A stretch of DNA of 24,107 bases from Lachnospiraceae bacterium UBA3282 (GCA_002361735.1 DETS01000122.1:1-24107); one strand, 5' to 3'; shown: positions 15,827-23,592, counted from the stretch's first letter. Notes: generated by a model not told the origin, from the letters alone. Translations and numbers: made by a program.

Positions 15827-16546
15827 TTATTCTGTGGTACATGCGTCCGTGATGTATGTCATGGTCAGCATACAGAACACGTACGTTTGAATCGCGCCTG
15901 AGAACAGGTCAAAGTACACATGCAGCGCCGCCGGCCAGATGATTGCGATCTTTGCAAGAAGCGCGTACACCAGCGCCATCATAACTGTGCCCGACAGGAC
16001 GTTTGCAAACAGACGCAGTGACAATGATATCGGCACTGCCACATCACCGATGATATTGATCGGCGCCCAGATCGGCCACGGATCGCACAGTCCCTTGATC
16101 ACACCCTTTACTTTCTGATAACGGAACTTGTTAAAGTGGATCAGCGTAAAGGTCATGATACCCATTGGAAGGGTCACGCCGTAATCCGCCGTTGGGGGTC
16201 TGAGCCCAAACAACCCCGAAATATTACTCAGCAGGATAAAAATGAAGATCGTGCTGATGTAATTACGGAACTGCGGGCTGAACTTACCCATAACACCGCC
16301 GACCATTTTGTCAAGCATCTCCACTACCAGCTCGACGATGTTCTGGAAGGTTCCCGGCACATCCGATGCCTTTTTGACCGCGCGGCCGGCTGCAATGCAG
16401 AAAGCAATGATCACCAGCATAACGATCAGAACGCAGACATGTGTTGTCGTGATCCACACCGTCTGACCAAACAACTCATACGAAAAGACGCCGTGAATCA
16501 TAAAATCAATGTCCGCAGCTCCGGACAGCAAAATTCCCTGTCCCAT
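15827..16546 (-). CDS. atpB: F1Fo ATP synthase a subunit
   Basis: The 239-residue membrane stator provides the ion half-channels. The essential arginine is Arg178 in ISLSLRLFANVLSG, and the preceding helix has the typical NIIGDVAVP. Five to six hydrophobic helices are visible. The final helix DLFSGAIQTYVFCMLTMTYI is also characteristic. A strong SD (AAGGAGGTG) precedes the ATG at 16546. The 159-nt spacer to atpI contains a compound hairpin. Confidence 0.96.
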   Translation of the reverse strand: MGQGILLSGAADIDFMIHGVFSYELFGQTVWITTTHVCVLIVMLVIIAFCIAAGRAVKKASDVPGTFQNIVELVVEMLDKMVGGVMGKFSPQFRNYISTIFIFILLSNISGLFGLRPPTADYGVTLPMGIMTFTLIHFNKFRYQKVKGVIKGLCDPWPIWAPINIIGDVAVPISLSLRLFANVLSGTVMMALVYALLAKIAIIWPAALHVYFDLFSGAIQTYVFCMLTMTYITDACTTE

Positions 16547-16579
16547 TCTTTCACCTCCTTCTCACAAGATTTTAATCGG

Positions 16580-16652
16580 GCAGGGAAGATTTATCTTCCT
16601 CTGCTCGCGGCGCGGGGCGCGTGCTGCGAAGCAGCAATATACATTACGCGCC
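16580..16652 (-). repeat. Compound hairpins in the atpI-atpB spacer
   Basis: The first hairpin, 16580-16604, pairs GCAG-GGAAGA with TCTTCC-CTGC around a TTTA loop with one bulged T. The second is nested: an outer GGCGCGT/ACGCGCC stem (16616-16652) encloses TGCTGC-GAA-GCAGCA (16622-16636). No U-tract follows. The structure separates the accessory genes atpZ/atpI from the structural genes, so it could set their relative transcript levels (inference). Confidence 0.5.
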
Positions 16653-16705
16653 ACTGCGCATATTTTTACTGTGACTGCAGAAAACGCCGTCACACAATAC
16701 TACCG

Positions 16706-17098
16706 TCAGAATCTTTGCTCCTTTCTCACGCGGAGCTTATGGATCAGCGGGTTTAAGTAGGCCGAAACCTTCATGCCCATATAGCCCGCAAACGTAAAGA
16801 TCGGATTTGCAAACTTAGTAACAATGAGCAGCGCGAGCACCGCTGCCAGAATCAAATATCGGAGAATATTCTGTATACTCAGGCTTTTCACGGCTTCTTT
16901 TTCCGGCAGGTCAAGCCCCCTGTTTAAGGACCACCACATATGTACGGCTCCTGCCACCGCAAGTAAAACGCCGATCAAAAGCCCCAAGCTGTAAGTAATC
17001 TCTCCGGAAAAAATCAAAAGTATGATCTCAAAAATAACACCGTATGCCAAAATCCCCAGACAGAGCTCAAAAAGGGTCGGATCAATCTTTTTCTTCAT
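16706..17098 (-). CDS. atpI: ATP synthase subunit I-like assembly protein
   Basis: This 130-residue membrane protein has four hydrophobic helices, at about 7-28, 32-53, 77-95 and 97-115. The position and fold match AtpI (PF03899-type), which helps assemble the c ring and is not part of the finished enzyme. The frame opens at 17233, but the ATG at 17098 (MKKKIDPTLFEL) lies about 7 nt after AAAAGG and just before the first helix. Its start overlaps the end of the upstream atpZ-like gene by 17 nt, indicating coupling. The sequence is poorly conserved, so the name rests partly on context. Confidence 0.8.
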   Translation of the reverse strand: MKKKIDPTLFELCLGILAYGVIFEIILLIFSGEITYSLGLLIGVLLAVAGAVHMWWSLNRGLDLPEKEAVKSLSIQNILRYLILAAVLALLIVTKFANPIFTFAGYMGMKVSAYLNPLIHKLRVRKEQRF

Positions 17099-17387
17099 CG
17101 TCATCCTTTTCACAGTCTTCATGCTTTTCTTCGTGCGCACCCTGTGTACTGCGCCTCCGCGTCCTCGCGGGCGTCTGATAGATTCTCCTCGCAAATCGGA
17201 AGACATTGGTAAAGCCTGCCAGTGCACCCACAAAAAAAAGCGTCACCATCCAGACGGAAGTGTTCAGCCACCTGTCCAGATACATTCCCACAAAGGAACA
17301 CAGAAATATGGGAACCAGCATATTGACGCCAAACTGCGTGATCATCATCATCGCCTGATAGACAGTTCTATTGTACTTCAAAGCCAT
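17082..17387 (-). CDS. atpZ: AtpZ/AtpI-family small membrane protein, first gene of the atp operon
   Basis: The 101-residue product has two transmembrane helices (about 14-37 and 44-63), with the family motif GMYLDRWLNTS between them. A basic patch and a strongly acidic tail (HEEKHEDCEKDDDEEKD) follow. AtpZ proteins work with AtpI in ATP synthase assembly; a role as a divalent-cation carrier has also been proposed. The open frame continues to 17474, but the operon promoter (17430-17458) lies inside that extension, so the ATG at 17387 is the better start. Its SD (GGAAGG) is unusually close, about 2-3 nt. A TTG two codons downstream has better spacing and cannot be excluded. Confidence 0.75.
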   Translation of the reverse strand: MALKYNRTVYQAMMMITQFGVNMLVPIFLCSFVGMYLDRWLNTSVWMVTLFFVGALAGFTNVFRFARRIYQTPARTRRRSTQGAHEEKHEDCEKDDDEEKD

Positions 17388-17429
17388 CGCCTTCCCAAAT
17401 CCAACATTCCCTACAAGCCTAACAATAAA

Positions 17430-17458
17430 AGTATACCTTTTTTTGGTACTTTTGTCCA
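17430..17458 (-). promoter_or_regulatory. Promoter of the ATP synthase operon
   Basis: On the minus strand TGGACA (17453-17458) and TATACT (17430-17435) are separated by exactly 17 bp, each one mismatch from consensus. Transcription would start near 17423, about 36 nt before the atpZ ATG. It is back-to-back with the promoter of the DUF402 gene at 17504-17532. Confidence 0.75.
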
Positions 17459-17503
17459 GACCCAGTTCAGTCATGAAACAGAAATGCCTTGCCGAAAATT
17501 TAA

Positions 17504-17532
17504 TTGACAGCCCCTCTCCACAGTGATACCGT
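17504..17532 (+). promoter_or_regulatory. Promoter of the DUF402 gene
   Basis: A perfect TTGACA (17504-17509) is followed after 17 bp by TACCGT (17527-17532), a weak -10 helped by TGA directly before it. The start site would be near 17539, about 27 nt upstream of the ATG at 17566. Confidence 0.55.
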
Positions 17533-17565
17533 AGAAGAAAACAGAAAAACAGGGGAGAGCAGCGT

Positions 17566-18042
17566 ATGAAAAAACCGATCCTATATCGTAAAAGACTGAT
17601 CCCGGAGGAGTGCGTCCTATTAAAAGACGACCGGCTGCTTTACCGTGACGACGCGCTCATCGTGACAGCCTGGAATACCCTAAAGCCCCGCAAGGACATC
17701 CATCACGGCTGCTCCTGTTACTATCTGAATCAAAATATTAAAGTAAGCCGCTTTTACAACGAAGGCGGCGACCTGCTCTATTGGTACTGTGATATCGTGG
17801 AATATGACTATGACGAAAAGACCGACACCTACGTTGTCACCGATCTTTTGGCAGACGTGATCATCTACCCGGACGGCTTCGTGAAGGTGGTGGATATCGA
17901 CGAGCTTGCCACCGCAAAAGACGCCGGGCTGTTGAGCGATGCAGGCTTAAAGACCGCGCTGCTTGCGCTCAACAAGTTGCTGCAGACCATCTATGACGGG
18001 GAATTTGAAAAGCTGCAAGAGCCGTTAGAAAAATATCTTTAA
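17566..18042 (+). CDS. DUF402-domain protein, possible nucleotide phosphatase
   Basis: This 158-residue soluble protein matches the DUF402 fold (PF04167). Characterised relatives include FomD and the Firmicutes nucleoside tri-/diphosphatase Ntdp. The core of the family is visible at about 70-120: YWYCDIVEYDYD, then TYVVTDLLADVIIYPDG and VVDIDEL. Its acidic residues bind divalent metal in known structures. The C-terminal part is helical. The substrate cannot be told. An SD (AGGGGAG) lies 8 nt before the ATG. It is the only plus-strand gene between 4250 and the right end. Its stop codon overlaps that of the convergent hydrolase gene, leaving no space for a terminator. Confidence 0.8.
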   Translation: MKKPILYRKRLIPEECVLLKDDRLLYRDDALIVTAWNTLKPRKDIHHGCSCYYLNQNIKVSRFYNEGGDLLYWYCDIVEYDYDEKTDTYVVTDLLADVIIYPDGFVKVVDIDELATAKDAGLLSDAGLKTALLALNKLLQTIYDGEFEKLQEPLEKYL

Positions 18043-19238
18043 TAAAAGATGTGTCCCCCAATTCTGTACTTCGGATTGATCCCATCAATAGGCGTACGAA
18101 AATAGACGCAGTTTCCGACATTGGTAGTGCCGCCCATAACTTCATCCGCCGCCTGATAACAGGCTGCGGTCGCTCTGCCTTCCCCGAGGGCGAGCGCCAA
18201 TCTGCCGCTTGCCACAGGCGAAAACTGTCCCGATTGATAAATAACGCCCGTTACCGTATCCGGGTAGACCGAACTCAGCACTCTGTTAATGACAACAGAG
18301 CCGACAGCAACCTGACCGTTGTAGGGCTCAGCGCCCGCTTCACAGTAAATCAGATTTGCCAACAGATAACGATCCCCCTCCGCAAAACTCACCTCGGAAA
18401 TATCACGCCAGCTCGACTGCGCCGCCAGTTCCGCCATCCGAATCTCCTCCGCCAGCTTTGCCCGCAGCGCCGAAAGATTCTCCTCCTGCTCTTTGATCTG
18501 CTGTTCGTAAGCAAGGGCGGCTGCTTCCGCCTCGGAGATCTGATCCGCCGTCGCATGCAAAGAACTGGAGGTCTGGCTGACAAGACCCGACACGCGTCCC
18601 TGCTCGGCCACCACCTGTACCCGGTAGTCGGAGAGCTCCTCATGGTTTTTTTCCTGCTCCGCCTTTGCCATCGAAAGCTCCTCCTGCTTTTGCTCCATCG
18701 CCGCCTGCGCTGCCTTGTATTCGTCGAGGACCTTTTTCTGATATGCCGAGAGCTGCTCGATATATTCATTCTTATTCAGAAAATCAGACAGACTTCCCGA
18801 AGAAAAAAACAGTTCCAGATAGAGATTGCTGCTGCGTTCGTAGGCAAACTGAATCTGCCGCTTCATGGTGGCATACTGCGCATCTTTTAAGGCGATCGCC
18901 TCAGCAAGGTCCTCCTCCACCAGCGCGATCTTTTCTTCCAGATCCTGAATTTCATCCTCTTTTTGAGCAATCTGTTCCTCCAGCTCATTCAGGTTATTGC
19001 TCACCTGCGTAAGCTCCGTATTGAGCGTGTTGAGGGCGCCCTGCAGGGAATCGTGCTGTTCATTCAATCCCTTCAGGTTCTCCTCCGTCTCGCCAAGCTG
19101 CTCCTCTGTCTCCCTTTTCCGCCGTTCTTCCTCCTCAATCTGCTTTCTGGTTTCCTCCGTGGCATGCACAGAGAGCGGCATCATGCCGCAAAGCAGAACG
19201 AGCGCCAGACAGGCGGCCATTTTCCCTTTTATTCCCAT
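18039..19238 (-). CDS. Secreted coiled-coil protein with SleB/CwlJ-type cell-wall hydrolase domain
   Basis: The product has 399 residues from the chosen start. A signal peptide (about 1-26, ending SVHA) predicts secretion. Long Glu/Gln-rich coiled coils run from about 27 to 117 and 145 to 270, with a short FAYERSSNLYLELFFSSGS break like that of PcsB-type regulators. Residues about 285-399 are a SleB/CwlJ (PF07486-type) domain: LLANLIYCEAGAEPYNGQVA with the catalytic Glu at about 300, then VINRVLSS and the C-terminal HIFY. SleB and CwlJ digest spore cortex; many clostridial homologues are vegetative, so the stage is open. The frame opens with a GTG at 19247 overlapping the rpiB stop, but the ATG at 19238 has GGAG 8 nt upstream. 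Expression is probably coupled to rpiB. Confidence 0.85.
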   Translation of the reverse strand: MGIKGKMAACLALVLLCGMMPLSVHATEETRKQIEEEERRKRETEEQLGETEENLKGLNEQHDSLQGALNTLNTELTQVSNNLNELEEQIAQKEDEIQDLEEKIALVEEDLAEAIALKDAQYATMKRQIQFAYERSSNLYLELFFSSGSLSDFLNKNEYIEQLSAYQKKVLDEYKAAQAAMEQKQEELSMAKAEQEKNHEELSDYRVQVVAEQGRVSGLVSQTSSSLHATADQISEAEAAALAYEQQIKEQEENLSALRAKLAEEIRMAELAAQSSWRDISEVSFAEGDRYLLANLIYCEAGAEPYNGQVAVGSVVINRVLSSVYPDTVTGVIYQSGQFSPVASGRLALALGEGRATAACYQAADEVMGGTTNVGNCVYFRTPIDGINPKYRIGGHIFY

Positions 19239-19243
19239 ACTTT

Positions 19244-19669
19244 TCACTCCAACATATTGACCCTTCTTTGGTGCTTCTCCTCCCCGGAAAAAGGCGTGTC
19301 CAAAAAGATGTCCACAATATTGAGGGCAACCCTCTCTCCGATGATCGCCGCACCCATGGCAAGCACGTTCGCGTCATTGTGTTCTCTCGTCAGTCTCGCA
19401 GAAACAGGGTCCCCACAGAGCGCACAGCGGATCCCTTTCACCTTATTCGCTTTGATGGAGATCCCGATGCCCGTGGTGCAGATAACGATACCTCTGTCAC
19501 ACTCGCCCGACGCAACCGCCTTTGCCACCGCTTCCCCGAAAATAGGGTAATCGCAGGAGCTTAAATCCGGGCAGCCGAAATCCTTGTATTCCAGTCCCCT
19601 CTCCTTCAAGTGTTCCATCACCTTCTGCCGCAGTTCATACCCGCCGTGGTCACTTCCGATTGCTATCAT
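19244..19669 (-). CDS. rpiB: Ribose-5-phosphate isomerase B
   Basis: The 141-residue RpiB interconverts ribose-5-phosphate and ribulose-5-phosphate (or related aldose phosphates). IAIGSDHGGYELR (2-14) carries the substrate-binding Asp-His. The active-site Cys64 sits in VICTTGIGISIKANK, where CGTG is more usual. His97 lies in TREHNDANVLAMG. Length is normal. The first ATG (19675) sits directly on the SD. The ATG two codons downstream (19669) has AGAGGT at about 6 nt and matches the usual RpiB N-terminus. It follows the Sua5 gene by 23 nt, an order also known from B. subtilis upstream of the atp operon. Confidence 0.93.
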   Translation of the reverse strand: MIAIGSDHGGYELRQKVMEHLKERGLEYKDFGCPDLSSCDYPIFGEAVAKAVASGECDRGIVICTTGIGISIKANKVKGIRCALCGDPVSARLTREHNDANVLAMGAAIIGERVALNIVDIFLDTPFSGEEKHQRRVNMLE

Positions 19670-19692
19670 GTTCATACCTCTCTTTCCTTTTT

Positions 19693-20739
19693 TTATACAT
19701 CAATGATATGATATCCCGCTGCCTTCCTCAAACGATTCATCACCGCCGCACCCACGCCCTCGTCGTCGAAGTACTCGGACAAGATCAATTCCACGCCCTC
19801 GTCGTCGCACTCCCGCAGGATGCGGTAGAGCCGCTCCGCCGCCGCCTTGGCACTGCCTTTTTCGCCCATGCCAAAGTGCACATCCGCCTCGTAACGCTCC
19901 ACCGTTTCGTCCGTGGCGATAACACCTGTTTTTTTATTCTCTGCCCGCCCTGCCAGAAGCCTTTCATTGATCGCTGCCGTCACTGCCGCCTCCGAACCTC
20001 TGACGATAACAAGCTCGCCTTTCGGCGCGTAATGCCGATACTTCATGCCGGGCGCTTTCGGAGCCTGTCCACTGTCTCCGCAAAGGAGGGTCTCATCCAC
20101 CGCCACCTCGCCAAGTGCCACAGAAAGCATCTCCTCCGTGACAAAACCCGGACGCAGGAGCATGGGCGGTTCCACAGTCAGATCCACAATGGTGGATTCC
20201 AACCCCAGGGTAGCCTGTCCGCCGTCCAGGATCATCTCGATCCTGCCCTCCATGTCCTCCGCCACATAGGCTGCCGTGGTGGGGCTCGGTCTGCCGGAAC
20301 GGTTCGCGCTGGGCGCCGCCACATAACCGCCTGCCGCCTGAATGAAATCGAGCGCCACATCGTGGACAGGCATCCGCACAGCCACCGTATCGAGACCGCC
20401 CGTGGTCTCCTTCGGCACCCTTTCTGCCTTTTTCAGGATCATGGTAAGCGGTCCCGGCCAAAAGAGGGAGGCAAGTCTTTTTGCCGTCTCCGGCACTTCC
20501 TCTACGATCGCCGGCAGCGCCTCCATGGCAGCGATATGCACGATCAGCGGATTGTCGGAAGGTCTACCCTTCGCCTCGTAAATCTTTTTTGCGGAAGCAG
20601 GATTCAGAGCATCTCCGCCAAGCCCATAGACCGTCTCTGTCGGGAAAGCGACCAGCCCTCCGGCTTTCATGATCTCCCCCGCCTCTCGAAGCACGGCAGC
20701 CCTGTTTTCTTTTGAAATTGCGATCACTTTTGTAACCAT
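19693..20739 (-). CDS. sua5: Sua5-type threonylcarbamoyl-AMP synthase
   Basis: This 348-residue enzyme makes threonylcarbamoyl-AMP from Thr, bicarbonate and ATP for the universal t6A37 modification of ANN-decoding tRNAs. The YrdC domain (about 12-200) shows FPTETVYGLGG (32-42), KGRPSDNPL (57-65) and the SANRSGRPSPT nucleotide site (about 144-154). The linker with PKAPGMKYRHYAP (227-239), typical of the longer Sua5 form, leads into a C-terminal Rossmann-like Sua5 domain. The ATG lies about 10 nt after AAGGA. It follows the amidase gene by 79 nt with nothing recognisable in between. Confidence 0.95.
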   Translation of the reverse strand: MVTKVIAISKENRAAVLREAGEIMKAGGLVAFPTETVYGLGGDALNPASAKKIYEAKGRPSDNPLIVHIAAMEALPAIVEEVPETAKRLASLFWPGPLTMILKKAERVPKETTGGLDTVAVRMPVHDVALDFIQAAGGYVAAPSANRSGRPSPTTAAYVAEDMEGRIEMILDGGQATLGLESTIVDLTVEPPMLLRPGFVTEEMLSVALGEVAVDETLLCGDSGQAPKAPGMKYRHYAPKGELVIVRGSEAAVTAAINERLLAGRAENKKTGVIATDETVERYEADVHFGMGEKGSAKAAAERLYRILRECDDEGVELILSEYFDDEGVGAAVMNRLRKAAGYHIIDV

Positions 20740-20818
20740 ACTGCACTGTCCTTTTGTATCCCAAATAGATGGGGCCCGCCTGCTGCTTTATCCGCCGCTT
20801 CACGATTTTGCCGATCCG

Positions 20819-21535
20819 CTACCTGGTGTTCAGATATTCCAGCACCGCCAAATGAATTGCCCAGGCCGCCCTCTCCTGATAATGCGCCTGAGAGAGTTTT
20901 TGCGCTTCCTCGTAGTTTGACAAAAAACCGCACTCTACAATCACGATGGGTGTAGAAGTCTTTTTTAAGAGATAGTAGCTGTCGTTCGCCTTCGCCTGTC
21001 TGGCATTGTCGGGATCGACTTCCTTTGCCAATGCCTGCTGGATCCGCTCGGCAAGCGCCTTACTCTCCTCGCTCCCTGCAAAATAGAAGACCTGAGCGCC
21101 GTGCACATACTCCTCGTGATAGCTGTTTTGATGGATGCTCACCGTCAGCGCCGGCTTCTTTTCTTCTATGAGCGCCACCCTGTTTTTCATATCCTGCACT
21201 TTTTTATTGGAAATATTCTCATCATATAGCCCGGCGTCCGTCTCTCTGGTCAGCACCACATCCACATCCGCTGCCGTCAGAAACTGCGCGAGTTTTTTGG
21301 CGATCTGTAAGTTGATATCCTTTTCCAGACTGCCGTCAACGCCAACCTTACCGGGATCGGCACCGCCGTGACCCGCGTCGATCACCACACACGGGCGCTC
21401 CTTCTGTGTCAGCACCCTGCTCGAGGAGACAATTTTTGCTCCGCCCCGCACGATAAAACCCGCTGCCGCGATCATCAGTAAAAGCAGCAAAATCCTGACA
21501 CCTTTGTCACATTTCCCCGATTCCATTCTCTCCAT
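20819..21535 (-). CDS. cwlD: N-acetylmuramoyl-L-alanine amidase, CwlD-like
   Basis: The product has 238 residues from the chosen start, close to the 237 of B. subtilis CwlD. A basic N-terminus and one membrane helix (about 14-30) anchor an Amidase_3 domain. Zinc ligands are His56 (DAGHGGADPG), Glu71 (SLEKDIN) and His135 (VSIHQNSY); the catalytic Glu201 lies in IVECGFLSN. CwlD removes peptide side chains so that muramic-delta-lactam can form in spore cortex. That role here is inferred from length, anchor and the neighbouring GH18 and SleB-type genes. The frame opens at 21580, but the ATG at 21535 follows GGAAGG at about 4 nt and stands just before the anchor. Confidence 0.85.
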   Translation of the reverse strand: MERMESGKCDKGVRILLLLLMIAAAGFIVRGGAKIVSSSRVLTQKERPCVVIDAGHGGADPGKVGVDGSLEKDINLQIAKKLAQFLTAADVDVVLTRETDAGLYDENISNKKVQDMKNRVALIEEKKPALTVSIHQNSYHEEYVHGAQVFYFAGSEESKALAERIQQALAKEVDPDNARQAKANDSYYLLKKTSTPIVIVECGFLSNYEEAQKLSQAHYQERAAWAIHLAVLEYLNTR

Positions 21536-21658
21536 AATACCTTCCGTTTCGGAGTAAGGTTGCAGCCCCGAAGCCTTCATGCACTGCTCTCAGTGTATCT
21601 ATATGAAGAAAGGATTCAGAAAATGTCCCAAAAATACCTGATCCGCCCAAATTCCGTG

Positions 21659-23374
21659 TCAGGTTCCGTTCATATAATCCTCGATCACATTCCAGACATC
21701 CGGCGTCTCAAACCCCAGCCGCCACGCCGCCACGCCGCCGATTTCATACTTTTCCATGATATTCAGCTTCACGCGGATAGAGTCCGCATCTTCCAGCCAA
21801 ACCTGGCAGAAGCCTTCCCCGGATTGAAATTCCCCGTAATTCTGGCAGGTGGTCTCATCCCAGCGGATCGCGATATCGTGGTTTGCCACATATTCCTGTG
21901 CCATCTCCATACCCACCGCCTGACTCTGCACGCCGGTACCCTTCGTCTCCCAAATACGCGTATAAAAGGGCAGCGCGTTGATGACCTTATTCGCCGGCAC
22001 CTGCGCCACCGTATTTTCAATGCCTTTCTCCACAAAACCGATAGAGGCGACGCTTCCCGCTTCCTTGCTGCCGTTGTAATGCTCGTCGTAACCCATAACG
22101 ATTACATAATCCGCCACCACACCCTGCTCGGCCCGGTCATAGTGATCCGTGTGATCCATCGGTACATAATTGTCCACCGAAAGCACGATTCCATACTTCC
22201 TGCAAGGAACGGAGATTTCCCTGATAAACTGGATAAAGGGTTCCCCCGCATCCAGACTGATGTTTTCAAAGTCAATGTTGATACCGTCCAGTTGATACTC
22301 CTTCGCCGTCGCAATCAGATTGCGGATCAGGTTCCATCTGCTCGATGTTCGGGAAAGCAGCTCGTACATATCCACATTCGCGCTCTCCTCATTTACATTG
22401 CCGATCAGTGCCCAGACCTCCAAACCCATCGCGTGCGCCCGCTCCACATAATCGGTCGAAGCATAACTGGAAAACGCCCCCTCGTTGTCAGTGACCGAAA
22501 ACCAGGTCGGAGAAATCACATTGAGCCCCTTAGTCTGCGCGACGACGCTCTCCAGCGTATCGTTGCCATCCACGCCGTAGATTCCGTGAAAGCCCAGGTT
22601 GATCTTATGATCGCGGGTGTTTGCCTTATAATCGGAAGGCATATTGTTCGGCGGCGGCGCAAGCGTCTCCGTCGTCTGTTCTCCCAGCCGCTTATTTTCC
22701 ACATAACCGATGATGGAATCCTGCGTCTTTACCTTTGTCCAGTTTTCCATTTCTTCCAATATCACAACGTTATCTCCCTCGGAGACCTCCGTTAAGATAT
22801 CGCTCTTGATGCCGCCCTGATAACGCACTTGTGTATCCTTTATGATGGGCGCGGTCTGCCGCTCCACCCCCTCCGTATAGATCTGCATACGGTTCGGTTC
22901 CGTAAACAGTTCATAAGTAAAATCAGAATACTGCTGCACAAAGTCCGCCTCGATATAGAGCACGCCGTCTTCGTAACGGGAAACCGCATAATCCAAAACC
23001 TTGCCGACTGCCTCAAAATCCGCACCGAGATCCGTAAAAGCAGTCGTTCCGATATCGACCGTCCACAGACCTTCCGGCATCGCGTAAACCAACAGTTGTG
23101 CCGCCTTATCTTCATAAAACCTGTCGTTAAAATATTTATGCACGGTGGCGATGTCAAAATAACATTTGTCATCAAATATTTTCGCGTGTTCTTCGATCCG
23201 CTCATCGTGTAAGATGATAGGGACGTCGTTTTCGCCCTCGATGCCAAAATATTCCTCCAGATCCGCTCTCTCCTTAGAATAAGAGTACTTTTCCAAGAGC
23301 ATCGCGCCAAAGCCCGCCGCCCCGATGATAATGATCAGGACGATCGCGACGATCACCGGAATCACTTTTTTCAT
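21659..23374 (-). CDS. Membrane-anchored GH18 glycosidase with SH3-like domain
   Basis: The product has 571 residues from the chosen start. A signal anchor (4-27) is followed by an unassigned alpha/beta region (30-180), an SH3-like wall-binding segment (about 185-231, with GDNVVILEEMENWTKVK), a Pro-rich linker (APPPNN), and a GH18 barrel (about 253-569). The catalytic motif DGINIDFE is intact at 363-370, with Glu370 as acid. VIVMGYDEHY and the last-strand Trp in VAAWRLGFE also fit. Relatives include SleL/YaaH, which cut cortex fragments, so a peptidoglycan N-acetylglucosaminidase role is likely. The frame opens at a TTG (23467) running through leader hairpins; the ATG at 23374 has GGAGG at 5 nt. 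The amidase gene follows. Confidence 0.88.
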   Translation of the reverse strand: MKKVIPVIVAIVLIIIIGAAGFGAMLLEKYSYSKERADLEEYFGIEGENDVPIILHDERIEEHAKIFDDKCYFDIATVHKYFNDRFYEDKAAQLLVYAMPEGLWTVDIGTTAFTDLGADFEAVGKVLDYAVSRYEDGVLYIEADFVQQYSDFTYELFTEPNRMQIYTEGVERQTAPIIKDTQVRYQGGIKSDILTEVSEGDNVVILEEMENWTKVKTQDSIIGYVENKRLGEQTTETLAPPPNNMPSDYKANTRDHKINLGFHGIYGVDGNDTLESVVAQTKGLNVISPTWFSVTDNEGAFSSYASTDYVERAHAMGLEVWALIGNVNEESANVDMYELLSRTSSRWNLIRNLIATAKEYQLDGINIDFENISLDAGEPFIQFIREISVPCRKYGIVLSVDNYVPMDHTDHYDRAEQGVVADYVIVMGYDEHYNGSKEAGSVASIGFVEKGIENTVAQVPANKVINALPFYTRIWETKGTGVQSQAVGMEMAQEYVANHDIAIRWDETTCQNYGEFQSGEGFCQVWLEDADSIRVKLNIMEKYEIGGVAAWRLGFETPDVWNVIEDYMNGT

Positions 23375-23586
23375 TTGTCCCTCCATGTCGGAGCATCTTT
23401 TTGCGACGGCACGCGAGCAAAATCTCAAATTTTGCTCTGTGATTCCGAGTTTGTGGCTCCGGCACAAACTCGCGATTGAAAAATAAGGTCATCAGACTTA
23501 TTTTTCAATCTTCCGGCTCCTTTCCGACCGTCTGTCGTGAACGCCGACCAAGCAGGGAAGTGATTCCTTCCCTGCCCGCCGCGTTT
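23375..23586 (-). promoter_or_regulatory. Long structured 5' leader of the GH18 gene
   Basis: About 210 nt lie between the predicted start of transcription (near 23586) and the ATG at 23374. Four strong hairpins occupy it: GCAGGGAA/TTCCCTGC (23552-23575), a perfect 14-bp stem (23474-23510), CGAGTTTGTG/CACAAACTCG (23446-23472) and GAGCAAAAT/ATTTTGCTC (23415-23437). The sense sequences CGCGAG (23469-23474) and CTCGCG (23412-23417) could pair instead and enclose the last two hairpins, so two exclusive folds exist. No U-tract follows any of them. A TTG-initiated 27-codon frame with a good SD (23425-23508) also lies here. Confidence 0.55.
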
Positions 23587-23592
23587 ACTACG

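Noticed and set aside
15478..16652. Terminators inside the atp operon
   Set aside because: The spacer hairpins have no following U-tract, and the strongly conserved subunit genes continue on the same strand with normal SDs.
17388..17474. Longer start for the atpZ-like gene at 17474
   Set aside because: The best promoter of the operon lies within this extension, so most transcripts would not contain it.
19660..20715. A 351-codon plus-strand frame opposite sua5
   Set aside because: Sua5 motifs are intact on the other strand, and this frame reads as Arg/His-rich sequence with no recognisable motif.
21560..22795. A 411-codon plus-strand frame opposite the GH18 gene
   Set aside because: The GH18 catalytic motif and fold are clear on the minus strand. 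The antisense translation shows no motifs and is His/Arg/Ile biased.
23375..23467. N-terminal extension of the GH18 protein from a TTG at 23467
   Set aside because: The extension runs through two strong hairpins and lacks an SD. The ATG at 23374 has GGAGG at 5 nt and directly precedes the signal anchor.
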